DNA from: Desulfohalobium retbaense DSM 5692
GTDB taxonomy: Bacteria; Desulfobacterota; Desulfovibrionia; Desulfovibrionales; Desulfohalobiaceae
Reading direction: 5' to 3'
DNA length: 64,000 bases
NCBI RefSeq assembly: GCF_000024325.1
Contig: NC_013223.1
Coordinates: 1,980,001-2,044,000 of the forward strand
Shown here in pieces: positions 38,171 to 46,543 of this stretch; the stretch's first letter is position 1, and every line of letters begins with the position of its first letter. The notes below the pieces were generated by a model. It was not told the DNA's origin. It worked only from the letters and a program-made list of their open reading frames with translations, and searched no databases. Position numbers and translations under genes: made by a program.

Positions 38171-38600
38171 AGCGGGGCTCTCCCAGCGAAAACGTTTCCG
38201 GTCGCTCGGGTCTAGCGACTTCCAGGATACCAGAAGCACCGGCAAAACGTTTCAAGGCGACAGGGTGAAAGCCCCTTCGCCTGAGGGCGTCCAACGCCAA
38301 GGGGCAGGGACTTCGCTGGGCCCCGGTGACGGAAGGGGTGGTCGCTGGGATACACACGGAAGACCCTCGCACGGGCGAGAAACTTTTTTGCCCAGGAACC
38401 GTTTTTCCTGCGATTTGTCCTTGCCACCGACAGGAAGTTTTTATACAGGGGATTCAGTTTTGCGCTCGTTGCGCTCGGACTGCGCATGCACAAAGCCACT
38501 TGGGCTTCGCTCCTATACTGTCGGACGATTGAGTGGCCTGTGGCCAGGTTCCTGCGAAACGGGTTGGTTTTCTGCTTTTCAGATGTAAGGAGCATTCGCG
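38171..38600. other. 430-base non-coding stretch upstream of the RRM gene
   Basis: No credible gene is seen on either strand. The sequence contains short GC-rich palindromes (for example GCGCTCGTTGCGC near 38462) and a TATACT near 38514, without a matching -35 box. A long leader for the RRM gene is possible. Confidence 0.45.
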
Positions 38601-38864
38601 ATGAAGAACATTTATGTTGGGAACCTGCCGTTCAGTTCCACGGAAGACGAAGTCCGCGATCTTTTCGCCCAATACGGCGAGGTCCAGTCGGTCAAACTCA
38701 TTTCCGACCGCGACACTGGTCGCCCCCGCGGTTTTGGATTTGTTGAAATGGAGGACGGCGGCGCAGACAAGGCCATTGAAGCCTTGGATGGTACGACCTT
38801 CGGCGGCCGGAGCCTGCGGGTCAACGAAGCCCGCGAGCGCAAGCCGCGCCAGTCCAACTGGTAA
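38601..38864 (+). CDS. Small RNA-binding protein with a single RRM domain
   Basis: An 87-residue protein that is almost entirely one RNA-recognition motif: RNP2 NIYVGNLPF (residues 3-11) and RNP1 RGFGFVEM (about 43-50), with a basic tail ending RKPRQSNW. Bacterial single-RRM proteins of this kind (Rbp family) are best known in cyanobacteria, where they respond to cold and bind mRNA; they are also common in delta-proteobacteria. ATG follows GTAAGGAGCATTCGC, and a strong terminator follows the gene. Confidence 0.94.
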   Translation: MKNIYVGNLPFSSTEDEVRDLFAQYGEVQSVKLISDRDTGRPRGFGFVEMEDGGADKAIEALDGTTFGGRSLRVNEARERKPRQSNW

Positions 38865-38893
38865 CCCGCGTTTCCAACTCACAAATTATGAAT

Positions 38894-38933
38894 ATCCGCC
38901 CCGCTTCCTCGAAGCGGGGCGGATTTTGCTTTT
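38894..38933 (+). terminator. Intrinsic terminator after the RRM gene
   Basis: ATCCGCCCCGCTTC and GAAGCGGGGCGGAT pair around CTC, followed by TTTTGCTTTT. Confidence 0.9.
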
Positions 38934-39121
38934 CAACCACTTTCTTTTCTGAATCTACAGACTTGGCTCTGACGTTGCGTCGCCGAGATGTACGCTTTTG
39001 ACACACAGCTAAAAGCGTCGTCATGCCCCAGGAGTTTCTGGCTCTGTATGGGGATTGCGGTGAAGCAAGGCGCTCGCATGCACAGATTCAGGTCCTGTAA
39101 AAGCCCCACTCGGAGACGTCC

Positions 39122-39418
39122 ATGGCTGAAACAATCGACGCCCTCACCGTCCACTACGAAGAAGACGGACAGGTCCTGGTCCAGGAATTGGACAAGGTCA
39201 TCCTTTCCAAAGGTGCCTGGACCACTATTTTGTTCAAATACCAGGACCTCGACCGCAAAACCGGAGATTTCGGCGCCCCCCGCTTCACCTTGCGCCGCTA
39301 CCGGAAGATCCACGGCGAATACCGGCAACAGACCAAATTCAATATTTCCAGTGTGGACCAGGCCCGGAAGATCGTGACCGCTCTGGACCAATGGATTGAG
39401 GAAGAAGAAAGTTCCTGA
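39122..39418 (+). CDS. Conserved-looking small protein of unknown function
   Basis: I do not recognise this 98-residue protein. It is acidic at both ends, has no signal peptide or membrane helix, and predicts a beta-rich middle (GAWTTILFKYQDLDR, FTLRRYRKIHGEYRQQ) followed by a helix (DQARKIVTALDQWIEE). Codon use is like its neighbours, and the ATG has GGAGACGTCC upstream, so it looks real. It stands between terminator-separated RRM and an RlmD-like gene, with repeat copy E starting at its stop codon. Confidence 0.7.
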   Translation: MAETIDALTVHYEEDGQVLVQELDKVILSKGAWTTILFKYQDLDRKTGDFGAPRFTLRRYRKIHGEYRQQTKFNISSVDQARKIVTALDQWIEEEESS

Positions 39419-39565
39419 CTGACTGTTGGATAATTCCTTCTACCGCCGGTCGTTCGAAAACCCCAAAGGACAGCGACAAAATTTCAAGGTCGCAGCGCAC
39501 GTATTCGTACGGAAGCGTTGGAACGTATTGCGACTTTGCTGCCATTGGGAGATTTGCAACAGTCT
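39417..39565 (+). repeat. Intergenic ~150-bp repeat, copy E
   Basis: Well preserved: CTGACTGTTGGATAATTCC, CCGGTCGTTCGAAAACCCCA, AGCGACAAAATTTCAAGGTC, CACGTATTCGTACGG, GTTGGAACG, GACTTTGCTGCCATTGGGAG, ATTTGCAACAGTCTG. It begins at the stop codon of the preceding gene. Confidence 0.88.
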
Positions 39566-39642
39566 GATAAGGGGCTAGAAGATAGGCTTTTGTAGCTGTC
39601 AGCCCCAAAAGGACCGCCTCATAACCGAATGTGACGCACCCC

Positions 39643-40818
39643 ATGTCTGATTCCCTCATGCGCCTGCGCGTCGAGAAACTCATCTGGCGTGGCCGCGGTC
39701 TGGCCCGCCCGGCTGACGCTCCGGTTGTCATTGTCGAACCCGGCGTATTGCCCGGTGAGGAAATCCAGGCCCGGATCACAAAACGGCACAAGGACTACCT
39801 GCGCGCCAAGTGCGAGACGGTCCTCGAGCCCGCTTCCGAACGCCGACCCCACCCTTGTCCGGCCTCGCCAGCCTGCGGTGGCTGCCGCTTTGGCATCACC
39901 TCCCAAAGGACCCAGCTGGCCCTCAAGCAAGCTATCATGGCCGACACCCTGAGGCGCCACCTCGGCAAAGAGGTCCCGGCTTCCGTCCTGGAGTCCCCTC
40001 AGGTGGTGCCCAGCCCCAAAGGGTGGCGCTACCGGTGGCGCGGCCAACTCCATGTCCATCAGGGACAGCCCCATCTGCTCGGACAGGGCAGTCATGCGAA
40101 AGTCCCCATAGAGCGTTGCCTGCTTTTTGCCCGTCCTCTGGCTGAGGCGTTGCCACGCTTGGCCCGCGATTTGCCGGACGGGCGGCACACCGTGGCCGCA
40201 AGCCCCGTGGACCACGCCGTCGCCAGCGCATTGGAGACACACCGTTTGTCTCTCCCTCTGCCTGGCGGACTGGCGGTCGACGTTCTGCCTCAGACATTTT
40301 TTCAGGCCAACCAGTCTCTGAATCCTACGCTCGTGGAGCATATCCGCTCCTGGTGCCCGGCAGGCAGCCGAGTGGCGGACCTGTATGCCGGGGCTGGCAA
40401 TTTCGGCCTGCCTCTGGCCCAGGCCGGCAATCCCGTTTTTGCGGTGGAGGGCGACGGCCCCGCCCTGCAAGCCGCTCGAACCACCGCCGCCCGCTCCGGT
40501 CTTGACCACTGGCAGGGCCGACAGGCCGACCTTCGGCATGAACGGGCCTGGAAGCCCATCCTCGAATTCCAGCCCGACGTCGTTGTCGCCGACCCGCCCC
40601 GCTCCGGCAGCGGCCCTGTCTGTCGCCACCTGCTGCATATCCCCTCTCTTGAGCGCATCATCTGGATTTCCTGCGATCTGACCAACTCCGCCCGGGATGT
40701 GCGGTCCTTTTTGACCCAGGGATGGCAATTGACGTCACTGGCCCTTTTCGACATGTTCCCGCAGACGTGGCATATGGAGGGCGTCTTTATCCTTGATCGC
40801 CGCGGCTCGAACGGGTAA
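39643..40818 (+). CDS. 23S rRNA (uracil-5-)-methyltransferase, RlmD/RumA-like
   Basis: A 391-residue RNA m5U methyltransferase. The N-terminal TRAM domain (LRVEKLIWRGRGLARP...GEEIQARI) is followed by iron-sulfur cysteines (CETVLE and CPASPACGGC, about residues 56-84), a SAM domain with VADLYAGAGNFGLPLA (about 245-260), a VVADPPRSG motif, and the catalytic cysteine in ISCDLTNSARD near residue 347. Homologues have SCNP at this last position; here it is SCDL. The exact target uridine (1939, 747 or a tRNA site) cannot be told from sequence. ATG 39643 is chosen; GTG 39631 is possible. Confidence 0.88.
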   Translation: MSDSLMRLRVEKLIWRGRGLARPADAPVVIVEPGVLPGEEIQARITKRHKDYLRAKCETVLEPASERRPHPCPASPACGGCRFGITSQRTQLALKQAIMADTLRRHLGKEVPASVLESPQVVPSPKGWRYRWRGQLHVHQGQPHLLGQGSHAKVPIERCLLFARPLAEALPRLARDLPDGRHTVAASPVDHAVASALETHRLSLPLPGGLAVDVLPQTFFQANQSLNPTLVEHIRSWCPAGSRVADLYAGAGNFGLPLAQAGNPVFAVEGDGPALQAARTTAARSGLDHWQGRQADLRHERAWKPILEFQPDVVVADPPRSGSGPVCRHLLHIPSLERIIWISCDLTNSARDVRSFLTQGWQLTSLALFDMFPQTWHMEGVFILDRRGSNG

Positions 40819-40860
40819 GGCGCCAACCACTTCCGAAAGCAACACATCAAGGGACCGACC

Positions 40861-42555
40861 ATGATCCAGGATGCAATCCAGCGGCTGTGGCTCGAGAGCT
40901 ACGATGACGAAGTGAGCTCGAGTCTGCGTTACGAAAGCGTACCGCTGTATACCTATCTCGATCGGGCCGCGGCCAAGACGCCCAAACGCCCGGCTATCGT
41001 CTTCAACCACTGCAAGACCAGTTACGCCCGCCTCAAGCAGATGGCCGAGACCGTGGCCGCCAACTTCAGGGCCAACGGAGTGCGTCAGGGAGACCGGGTC
41101 GCGCTGATGCTGCCGAACCTGCCCCAGACGATCATCACCTACTGGGGCTTGCTCAAGGCCGGCGCGGTCGTCGTCATGACCAACCCCCTGTACATGGAAA
41201 AGGAACTCAGCCACCATTTGGCCGATTCCGGAACGCGGTTTCTGGTCACCCTGGACCGCCTTTACGCCAAAGTCGCCCCGCTCCGTCCCCAACTGCCCGA
41301 ACTACGGAAAATTTTCGTCACCGGGATCGAAGACGGACTCCGGTTTCCCTTCAAGCAGCTCTACACCCTCAAGACCCGGCGATCCGGAGAAAAGGTCGAT
41401 ATCCCCTTTGACGACGCGACTGTCTTGCCCTGGAAGTCCCTCCTCAAAGCCGGTGCTCCGCCGGTTCATCCGCATATCAATCCCCACCGCGACTTGGCTG
41501 TCCTGCAATACACCGGCGGCACGACAGGTATATCCAAAGGGGTCATGCTCAGCCATGCCAATATGGCGGCCAATGTCCAGCAGTGCCTGGCCATGCTCCA
41601 CCGAATCGGTGAAAAACAAGAAACCGTTCTCGGCCTGCTGCCCTATTTTCATATTTACGGACTGACTGTCTGCGTCAATTTCGCGACCTCCATCGGGGCG
41701 ACCCTGGTCCCGTTTCCCCGCTTTGCGCCCATCGATGTCCTGAAAACCATCCACAAGGTCCGGCCGACGATTTTCCCGTCCGCTCCAGCCGTCTTCCAGG
41801 CCCTATTGCAGCACAAGGATATTCAGAAATACGACCTGAGTTCCATCCAGTATTGCATTTCCGGTTCAGCGCCCATTCCGCGGGAAACGATCAACACCTT
41901 CAAGGAACTCACCGGGGCTGAAATTATTGAGGGCTTTGGCCTGACCGAGGCCTCACCCATCACCCATCTCAATCCGCTGCGTAAAAAACGGAAGATCGGT
42001 TCCATCGGTCTGCCCTTTCCAGACACCGACGCCTGCATTGTGGACATGGAGGTCGGCAGTCTCGCCCTGCCGCCGGGCAAGGTCGGGGAACTCGTCATCC
42101 GGGGGCCGCAGGTTATGAAGGGCTATTGGAACCGGCCCGACGAGACGGCCACAGCCCTGCGCAACGGCTGGCTGTACACCGGCGACATTGCCTATATGGA
42201 TGAAGAAGGGTATTTTTTCATCGTCGATCGGAAAAAAGACATGATCATCTCCGGCGGCTACAACATCTACCCCCGCGAAATCGACGAGGTGCTCTATGAG
42301 CATCCAGACATCAAAGAGGCCGTGACTGTCGGCATCTCCCACCCCACCCGGGGGGAAATCGTCAAGGCCTTTGTCGTTCCCCAGGACGGAGTCCAGCTCA
42401 AAAAGAGCGACGTCATCAGCTTCTGCCGCCAGAAACTCGCCAACTATAAGGTCCCCAAGAAGGTCGAATTCAGAGAGGAACTCCCCAAAACCATGGTCGG
42501 CAAAGTCCTCCGCCGCGCCCTGCGTGAGGAGGAGGAACAGAAACAGACGCGCTGA
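40861..42555 (+). CDS. fadD: Long-chain fatty acid-CoA ligase (AMP-forming)
   Basis: Activates fatty acids to acyl-CoA through an acyl-adenylate. The 564 residues show the AMP-binding loop YTGGTTGISKGVMLSHANM (about 219-237), GFGLTEASP (about 359-367), YTGDIAYMDEEG with the ATP-binding Asp, and the C-terminal DRKKDMIISGGYNIYP hinge and late lysine MVGKVLRRAL. Chain-length preference is inferred from the overall FadD-like pattern, not shown. It lies 42 bases after the RlmD-like gene and 54 before the Pmp3-like gene. Confidence 0.92.
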   Translation: MIQDAIQRLWLESYDDEVSSSLRYESVPLYTYLDRAAAKTPKRPAIVFNHCKTSYARLKQMAETVAANFRANGVRQGDRVALMLPNLPQTIITYWGLLKAGAVVVMTNPLYMEKELSHHLADSGTRFLVTLDRLYAKVAPLRPQLPELRKIFVTGIEDGLRFPFKQLYTLKTRRSGEKVDIPFDDATVLPWKSLLKAGAPPVHPHINPHRDLAVLQYTGGTTGISKGVMLSHANMAANVQQCLAMLHRIGEKQETVLGLLPYFHIYGLTVCVNFATSIGATLVPFPRFAPIDVLKTIHKVRPTIFPSAPAVFQALLQHKDIQKYDLSSIQYCISGSAPIPRETINTFKELTGAEIIEGFGLTEASPITHLNPLRKKRKIGSIGLPFPDTDACIVDMEVGSLALPPGKVGELVIRGPQVMKGYWNRPDETATALRNGWLYTGDIAYMDEEGYFFIVDRKKDMIISGGYNIYPREIDEVLYEHPDIKEAVTVGISHPTRGEIVKAFVVPQDGVQLKKSDVISFCRQKLANYKVPKKVEFREELPKTMVGKVLRRALREEEEQKQTR

Positions 42556-42609
42556 TTGCCGGTAGCAGCCGATTGGCACCGCACTCGCGCCCAATCAAGG
42601 AGCGCCCCT

Positions 42610-42768
42610 ATGGATCTTGTTCGCATTCTGATAGCGATCTTGCTCCCCCCGCTCGGTGTTTTTCTCCAGGTCGGCATCAAATGGCCATTCTGGATCAATA
42701 TCCTGTTGACCTTGCTGGGCTATGTGCCCGGCATCGTCCACGCGGTCTGGATCATCGCCAAGCGGTAA
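42610..42768 (+). CDS. Pmp3/YqaE (UPF0057) small membrane protein
   Basis: A 52-residue protein with two hydrophobic helices (LVRILIAILLPPLGVFLQVG and FWINILLTLLGYVPGIVHAVW), the proline pair PPLGV and the YVPGI...HA signature of the Pmp3/YqaE family. Members are associated with membrane potential and salt or stress tolerance. The ATG follows AAGGAGCGCCCCT; the longer in-frame reading of 70 residues lacks such a site. Confidence 0.9.
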   Translation: MDLVRILIAILLPPLGVFLQVGIKWPFWINILLTLLGYVPGIVHAVWIIAKR

Positions 42769-42877
42769 CTTGTGCAACCGGGTTCCCCCTCGCCCGATGC
42801 CCAAGAGGCGTGGAAGCCGACCCGACGCTCACGCTTTTCCCAAGAAGGAAAACCTCCCGCAATCAGACTTCCAATAC

Positions 42878-42918
42878 TACGAAGGCCGGCCTCTGCTGCG
42901 CAGAAGCCGGCCTTCGTA
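42878..42918. repeat. 41-base near-perfect palindrome downstream of the Pmp3-like gene
   Basis: TACGAAGGCCGGC (42878-42890) pairs with GCCGGCCTTCGTA (42906-42918), and the inner TCTGC/GCAGA extends the stem to 18 paired bases with one mismatch around a TGC loop. There is no T-run on either strand, so if it stops transcription it is not a textbook terminator. Confidence 0.75.
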
Positions 42919-42940
42919 TAAACGTTGCTGAAACGGTTTC

Positions 42941-43354
42941 CAGAATCGGGGAAGGCCAACAACACCAACCACTCAACTCCCGGTTCTGGGATTGTGAACA
43001 CGGCCTGGAAGGTGCCTTGAGCGCACCAGGACACCGCTCCCCTTCAGGCAAAGCCACGCCGCACACTATCCGCTTGCCAATTCAAGAGAACACCTACGCT
43101 CTTTTTCCAGGCCGGGAGCACAATTCCAGAACCGGGGGAGACCAACAACACCAACCACTCAATACCCCGGTTCTGGGATTGTGAACACGGCCTGGAAGGT
43201 GCCTTGAGCGCACCAGGACACCGCCCCCCTTCAGGCAAAGCCACGCCGCACACTATCCGCTTGCCAATTCAAGAGAACACCTACGCTATTTTTCCAGGCC
43301 GGGAGCACAATTCCAGAACCGGGGAAGGCCAACAACACCAACCACTCAACTCCC
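42941..43354. repeat. Tandem array of ~186-bp units, upstream side of dxs 3' end
   Basis: Two full units and a third partial one: the phrase CCAACAACACCAACCACTCA starts at 42957, 43142 and 43329 (periods 185 and 187). Units are nearly identical and each contains inverted arms around CCTGGAAGG / TTTTTCCAGGCC, ending CGGGAGCACAATTCCAGAAC. The array fills the convergent spacer between the Pmp3-like gene and dxs. Open frames running through it are not credible genes. Confidence 0.92.
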
Positions 43355-43373
43355 CAGAACCGGTCAACGTATT

Positions 43374-45275
43374 CTATTCGCTCAAAAAGTCCCGCAATGC
43401 CTTGCTGATACCAGCGGCATCAAGGCCAACCTCGGCCCGCAGCGCTTTTTGCGGCCCGTGCCCGACAAAAGCGTCGGGCAGGCCGAGCCGACGAACCCGG
43501 ATACCGTCCAGGGCGTCGTTTTCAGCCAGACATTCCAGCACGGCCGACCCCATTCCCCCGATGGCCGCATTTTCCTCGACCACCAGAAGGCGCCTGCTCT
43601 GCCGGGCCGCTTCCAAGATTTCCTCGACGGGCAACGGCTTAACGAAGCGGAGATTGAGGACCCCGATCTCTTTCCCAGTCGCCTCAGCAAGCTGCGCTAC
43701 GGCTTCCAGGGCGGGTTCGACACGGCTACCGATGGCCAGCACCACGGCATCGCTGCCGGAGCGGAGCCATTCACCCCGAGCCCACGGCAGAGCGGTCGCG
43801 CTGTCCTTTATGGCATGGCCGGGTCCCACACCCCGAGGATAGCGTACCGCCACAGGTCCATTATGGGCCAGAGCCGTGGCCAGCATGTCCTGGAGTTCGG
43901 GCTCATCCTTAGGGGCCATGACCGCCAGATTCGGGATATGGCGCAAAAAGGAGAGGTCAAAGGCCCCGTGATGGGTCGCCCCGTCTTCGCCGACCAGACC
44001 ACCTCGGTCCAGGCAAAGAGTCACGGGCAAGTTTTGCAGACACACATCATGGACGATTTGATCATAAGAACGTTGCAAAAACGTCGAATAAATGGCCACA
44101 AACGGCCGATAGCCCTCAGTAGCCAACCCGGCGGCAAAGGTCACGGCGTGCTGTTCGCAGATGCCGACATCAAAAAATCGGTCCGGGAACTCTTCGGCGA
44201 ATTCTCCAAGGCCGGTGCCCTCGGGCATGGCAGCGGTAATAGCCACGATCCGGTCGTTTTGACGGGCCAATTGGCTCAGTGTCCGTCCAAAGACTTTCGT
44301 ATATGGAGGCAGGCTGCAGCTGGAAATCTTTTTCGATTTTCCGGTCTCCGGCTCGAAACACCCTACGCCGTGAAAATAGGTCGGGTTGTCCTCGGCCGGG
44401 GTATACCCCCGCCCCTTCTGGGTCAGGACATGAACGAGCACCGGCCCGTCCAAAGAACGTACCTGCTTGAAGACATCAGTCATCTGCCGCAGGTCGTGGC
44501 CGTCAATAGGCCCCAGATAATTGAACTTAAAGGCTTCAAAAAGCATTCCCGGCGTGAAGAGCCCCTTGAACGACTCTTCACTGCGCTTGGCGTAGGTCAC
44601 CAGATCCTCGCCGATCCGGGGAATCTGCCGCAAGCGCCCTTCGAGTTCACGCTTGAAGCGCACCAGCCAGCGCGAAGAGAGCTGCCGACTCAAAAATGAG
44701 GACAGGGCGCCGACATTCTTGGAAATAGACATCTCGTTGTCGTTGAGAACCACGACCAGATCACGGTCCAGCCCGCCAGCCTGATTGAGCCCCTCGTAGG
44801 CCAGCCCCGCAGTCATGGATCCGTCGCCGATGACCGCCAGCACCTTATTCGATTGTTGCGCCAGATCACGCCCCACAGCGATACCCAGGGCTGCGGAAAT
44901 CGAGGTGCTCGAATGGCCGACGCCAAAATGGTCGTAAGGGCTTTCGCTGCGGTTGGGGAATCCGCTGACCCCGTGCAGACAGCGCAAGGTATGGAATTGG
45001 TCCCGGCGGCCGGTCAGGAGCTTGTAGGCATAGGCCTGGTGCCCCACGTCCCAGACAAAGCGGTCCTGGTCCGGGTTGAAGCTCTTTAACAGCGCCAGGG
45101 TCAATTCCACGACCCCGAGTGAAGGGGCCAGATGTCCGCCGTTGGTGGACACGACCTCAATAATGGCCTGCCGCAATTCTTCAGCCAGGGTCGTCAGTTC
45201 CGTCAGGGACAACCCCTGAACATCCTGCGGAGACTGGATCGCCTGGAGGATGGAAGATGATGAGGATACTGTCAT
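43374..45275 (-). CDS. dxs: 1-deoxy-D-xylulose-5-phosphate synthase
   Basis: Thiamine-diphosphate enzyme for the first step of the MEP isoprenoid pathway (pyruvate + glyceraldehyde-3-phosphate). The 633 residues include GHQAYAYKLLTGR, GHSSTSISAALG, the TPP motif GDGSMTAGLAYEGLNQAG (about 151-168) and DRGGLVGEDGATHHGAFD (about 428-445). It is the last gene of xseA-xseB-ispA-dxs, with ispG and proS further upstream on the same strand, so MEP start and later steps are clustered. Confidence 0.97.
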   Translation of the reverse strand: MTVSSSSSILQAIQSPQDVQGLSLTELTTLAEELRQAIIEVVSTNGGHLAPSLGVVELTLALLKSFNPDQDRFVWDVGHQAYAYKLLTGRRDQFHTLRCLHGVSGFPNRSESPYDHFGVGHSSTSISAALGIAVGRDLAQQSNKVLAVIGDGSMTAGLAYEGLNQAGGLDRDLVVVLNDNEMSISKNVGALSSFLSRQLSSRWLVRFKRELEGRLRQIPRIGEDLVTYAKRSEESFKGLFTPGMLFEAFKFNYLGPIDGHDLRQMTDVFKQVRSLDGPVLVHVLTQKGRGYTPAEDNPTYFHGVGCFEPETGKSKKISSCSLPPYTKVFGRTLSQLARQNDRIVAITAAMPEGTGLGEFAEEFPDRFFDVGICEQHAVTFAAGLATEGYRPFVAIYSTFLQRSYDQIVHDVCLQNLPVTLCLDRGGLVGEDGATHHGAFDLSFLRHIPNLAVMAPKDEPELQDMLATALAHNGPVAVRYPRGVGPGHAIKDSATALPWARGEWLRSGSDAVVLAIGSRVEPALEAVAQLAEATGKEIGVLNLRFVKPLPVEEILEAARQSRRLLVVEENAAIGGMGSAVLECLAENDALDGIRVRRLGLPDAFVGHGPQKALRAEVGLDAAGISKALRDFLSE

Positions 45276-45345
45276 AGTTCCTGCTCTGATTCAGTGTTGG
45301 CCAAGGGGTGTGGCAGCCCGCGGTAACGGGAAAAAGGCCTGCGGT

Positions 45346-46224
45346 TTATTCGGTCCGATCCATGACGTATTGGGCCAGATCGGAAAGAAAATCGGCTTGC
45401 GGTCCAGATTTGCCCTGGAGCGCTTCCTGGGCCTGAGCGACCATCTCCTGCCCCAGGGATTTGCTTTTGTCCAGCCCCATCAGGGCGGGATAAGTGACCT
45501 TGTCAGCCCCCTGGTCACTCCCCACCGGTTTGCCAAGGGCGGCTTCATCGCCGACAACGTCCAGAATATCGTCGGCTACCTGAAAAGCAAGCCCCAACGC
45601 CCCTCCATAGGTGGCTGCCCGCTGGATATCTTCTTCTATCGCACCGGCCAGGACTGCGCCCGAGGTACATGCGACCTGCAGCAGGGCCCCGGTCTTCATG
45701 CCGTGCATGGCCCGGAGGTCCTCCACATTCGTCGCGCCGCTGCCGGTCAATTGGATGTCCGTGACCTGGCCGCCGATCATCCCTGATGCGCCGGCGGCGC
45801 CAGCTACGAGGCCAGCCGCCCGAACCAAACGCTCTGCGGGAAGATCGGCGTGAAGCATGAGCTCAAAGGCATGGGTCAAGAGGCCGTCGCCGGCCAGAAT
45901 GGCCATCGCCTCGCCGAATTGTTTGTGGTTGGAAGGCTTGCCCCGCCGCAGATCGTCGTCGTCCATCGCCGGGAGATCATCGTGTACCAGGGAATAGGTG
46001 TGAATGCATTCCAGCCCAGAGGCAAAAGGCAGTACCGCTTGGCGGTCTCCGCCCAGAAGCTCGGCCCAGACCAGACACAAAACGGGGCGCACCCGCTTGC
46101 CACCGGCCAGAAGCGAATAGCGCATGGACTCGTACAATGTTGCCGGCATCCGCCGGGCGTCCAGGCACTGCTCCAAAAAAGACTCCACCTCGCGCCGGTA
46201 GAGTTCAAGACGCTGTTTCGGCAT
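45346..46224 (-). CDS. ispA: Farnesyl/geranyl diphosphate synthase
   Basis: Short-chain trans-prenyltransferase making FPP (or GPP/GGPP) for quinones and undecaprenyl phosphate. The 292 residues have the first aspartate-rich motif DDLPAMDDDDLRRG (about 81-94) with the two-residue insert of bacterial FPPS, and the second one FQVADDILDVVGD (about 221-233). ATG 46224 overlaps the xseB end by 20 bases. Chain length cannot be read from sequence with certainty. Confidence 0.93.
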   Translation of the reverse strand: MPKQRLELYRREVESFLEQCLDARRMPATLYESMRYSLLAGGKRVRPVLCLVWAELLGGDRQAVLPFASGLECIHTYSLVHDDLPAMDDDDLRRGKPSNHKQFGEAMAILAGDGLLTHAFELMLHADLPAERLVRAAGLVAGAAGASGMIGGQVTDIQLTGSGATNVEDLRAMHGMKTGALLQVACTSGAVLAGAIEEDIQRAATYGGALGLAFQVADDILDVVGDEAALGKPVGSDQGADKVTYPALMGLDKSKSLGQEMVAQAQEALQGKSGPQADFLSDLAQYVMDRTE

Positions 46225-46477
46225 CGCCTCCTCCCCCGCCCTGCTCCGGATCGAACTCTTCGAGCACGCCCTGGGCGTAAATTTCAACCTGGTGCTTGGC
46301 CTCCTGCAATTGCCTGCGGCATTGTTGGGCCAGTTCACTGCCTTCCTTGAACAGGGCCACTCCCTCTTCCAAAGGGACGTTTTCCTCTTCCAGGCGGCTG
46401 ACGATGGCCTGGAGCCGTTCCAGACGCTGTTCAAAATCCCATTGCGCTTGGTCCGATTCGGTGGACGCGGTCGTCAT
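46205..46477 (-). CDS. xseB: Exodeoxyribonuclease VII small subunit
   Basis: A 90-residue helical partner of XseA. It has the family pattern WDFEQRLERLQAIVSRLEEE and PLEEGVALFKEGSELAQQC, then a glycine-rich acidic tail. ATG 46477 with GAGAAGAG upstream; a 12-residue extension is unlikely. It is coupled to ispA by overlap and follows xseA by 66 bases. Confidence 0.93.
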   Translation of the reverse strand: MTTASTESDQAQWDFEQRLERLQAIVSRLEEENVPLEEGVALFKEGSELAQQCRRQLQEAKHQVEIYAQGVLEEFDPEQGGGGGDAETAS

Positions 46478-46543
46478 GACTGCTCTTCTCCTTGCTCTTG
46501 GATGCGAGGGCATAAAATGGGCTCACCCGACATGGCCATGGGG

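Noticed and set aside
42573-43184. Open frames across the 43-kb tandem repeats
   Set aside because: They change composition at the repeat border, have no ribosome site and end within the array.
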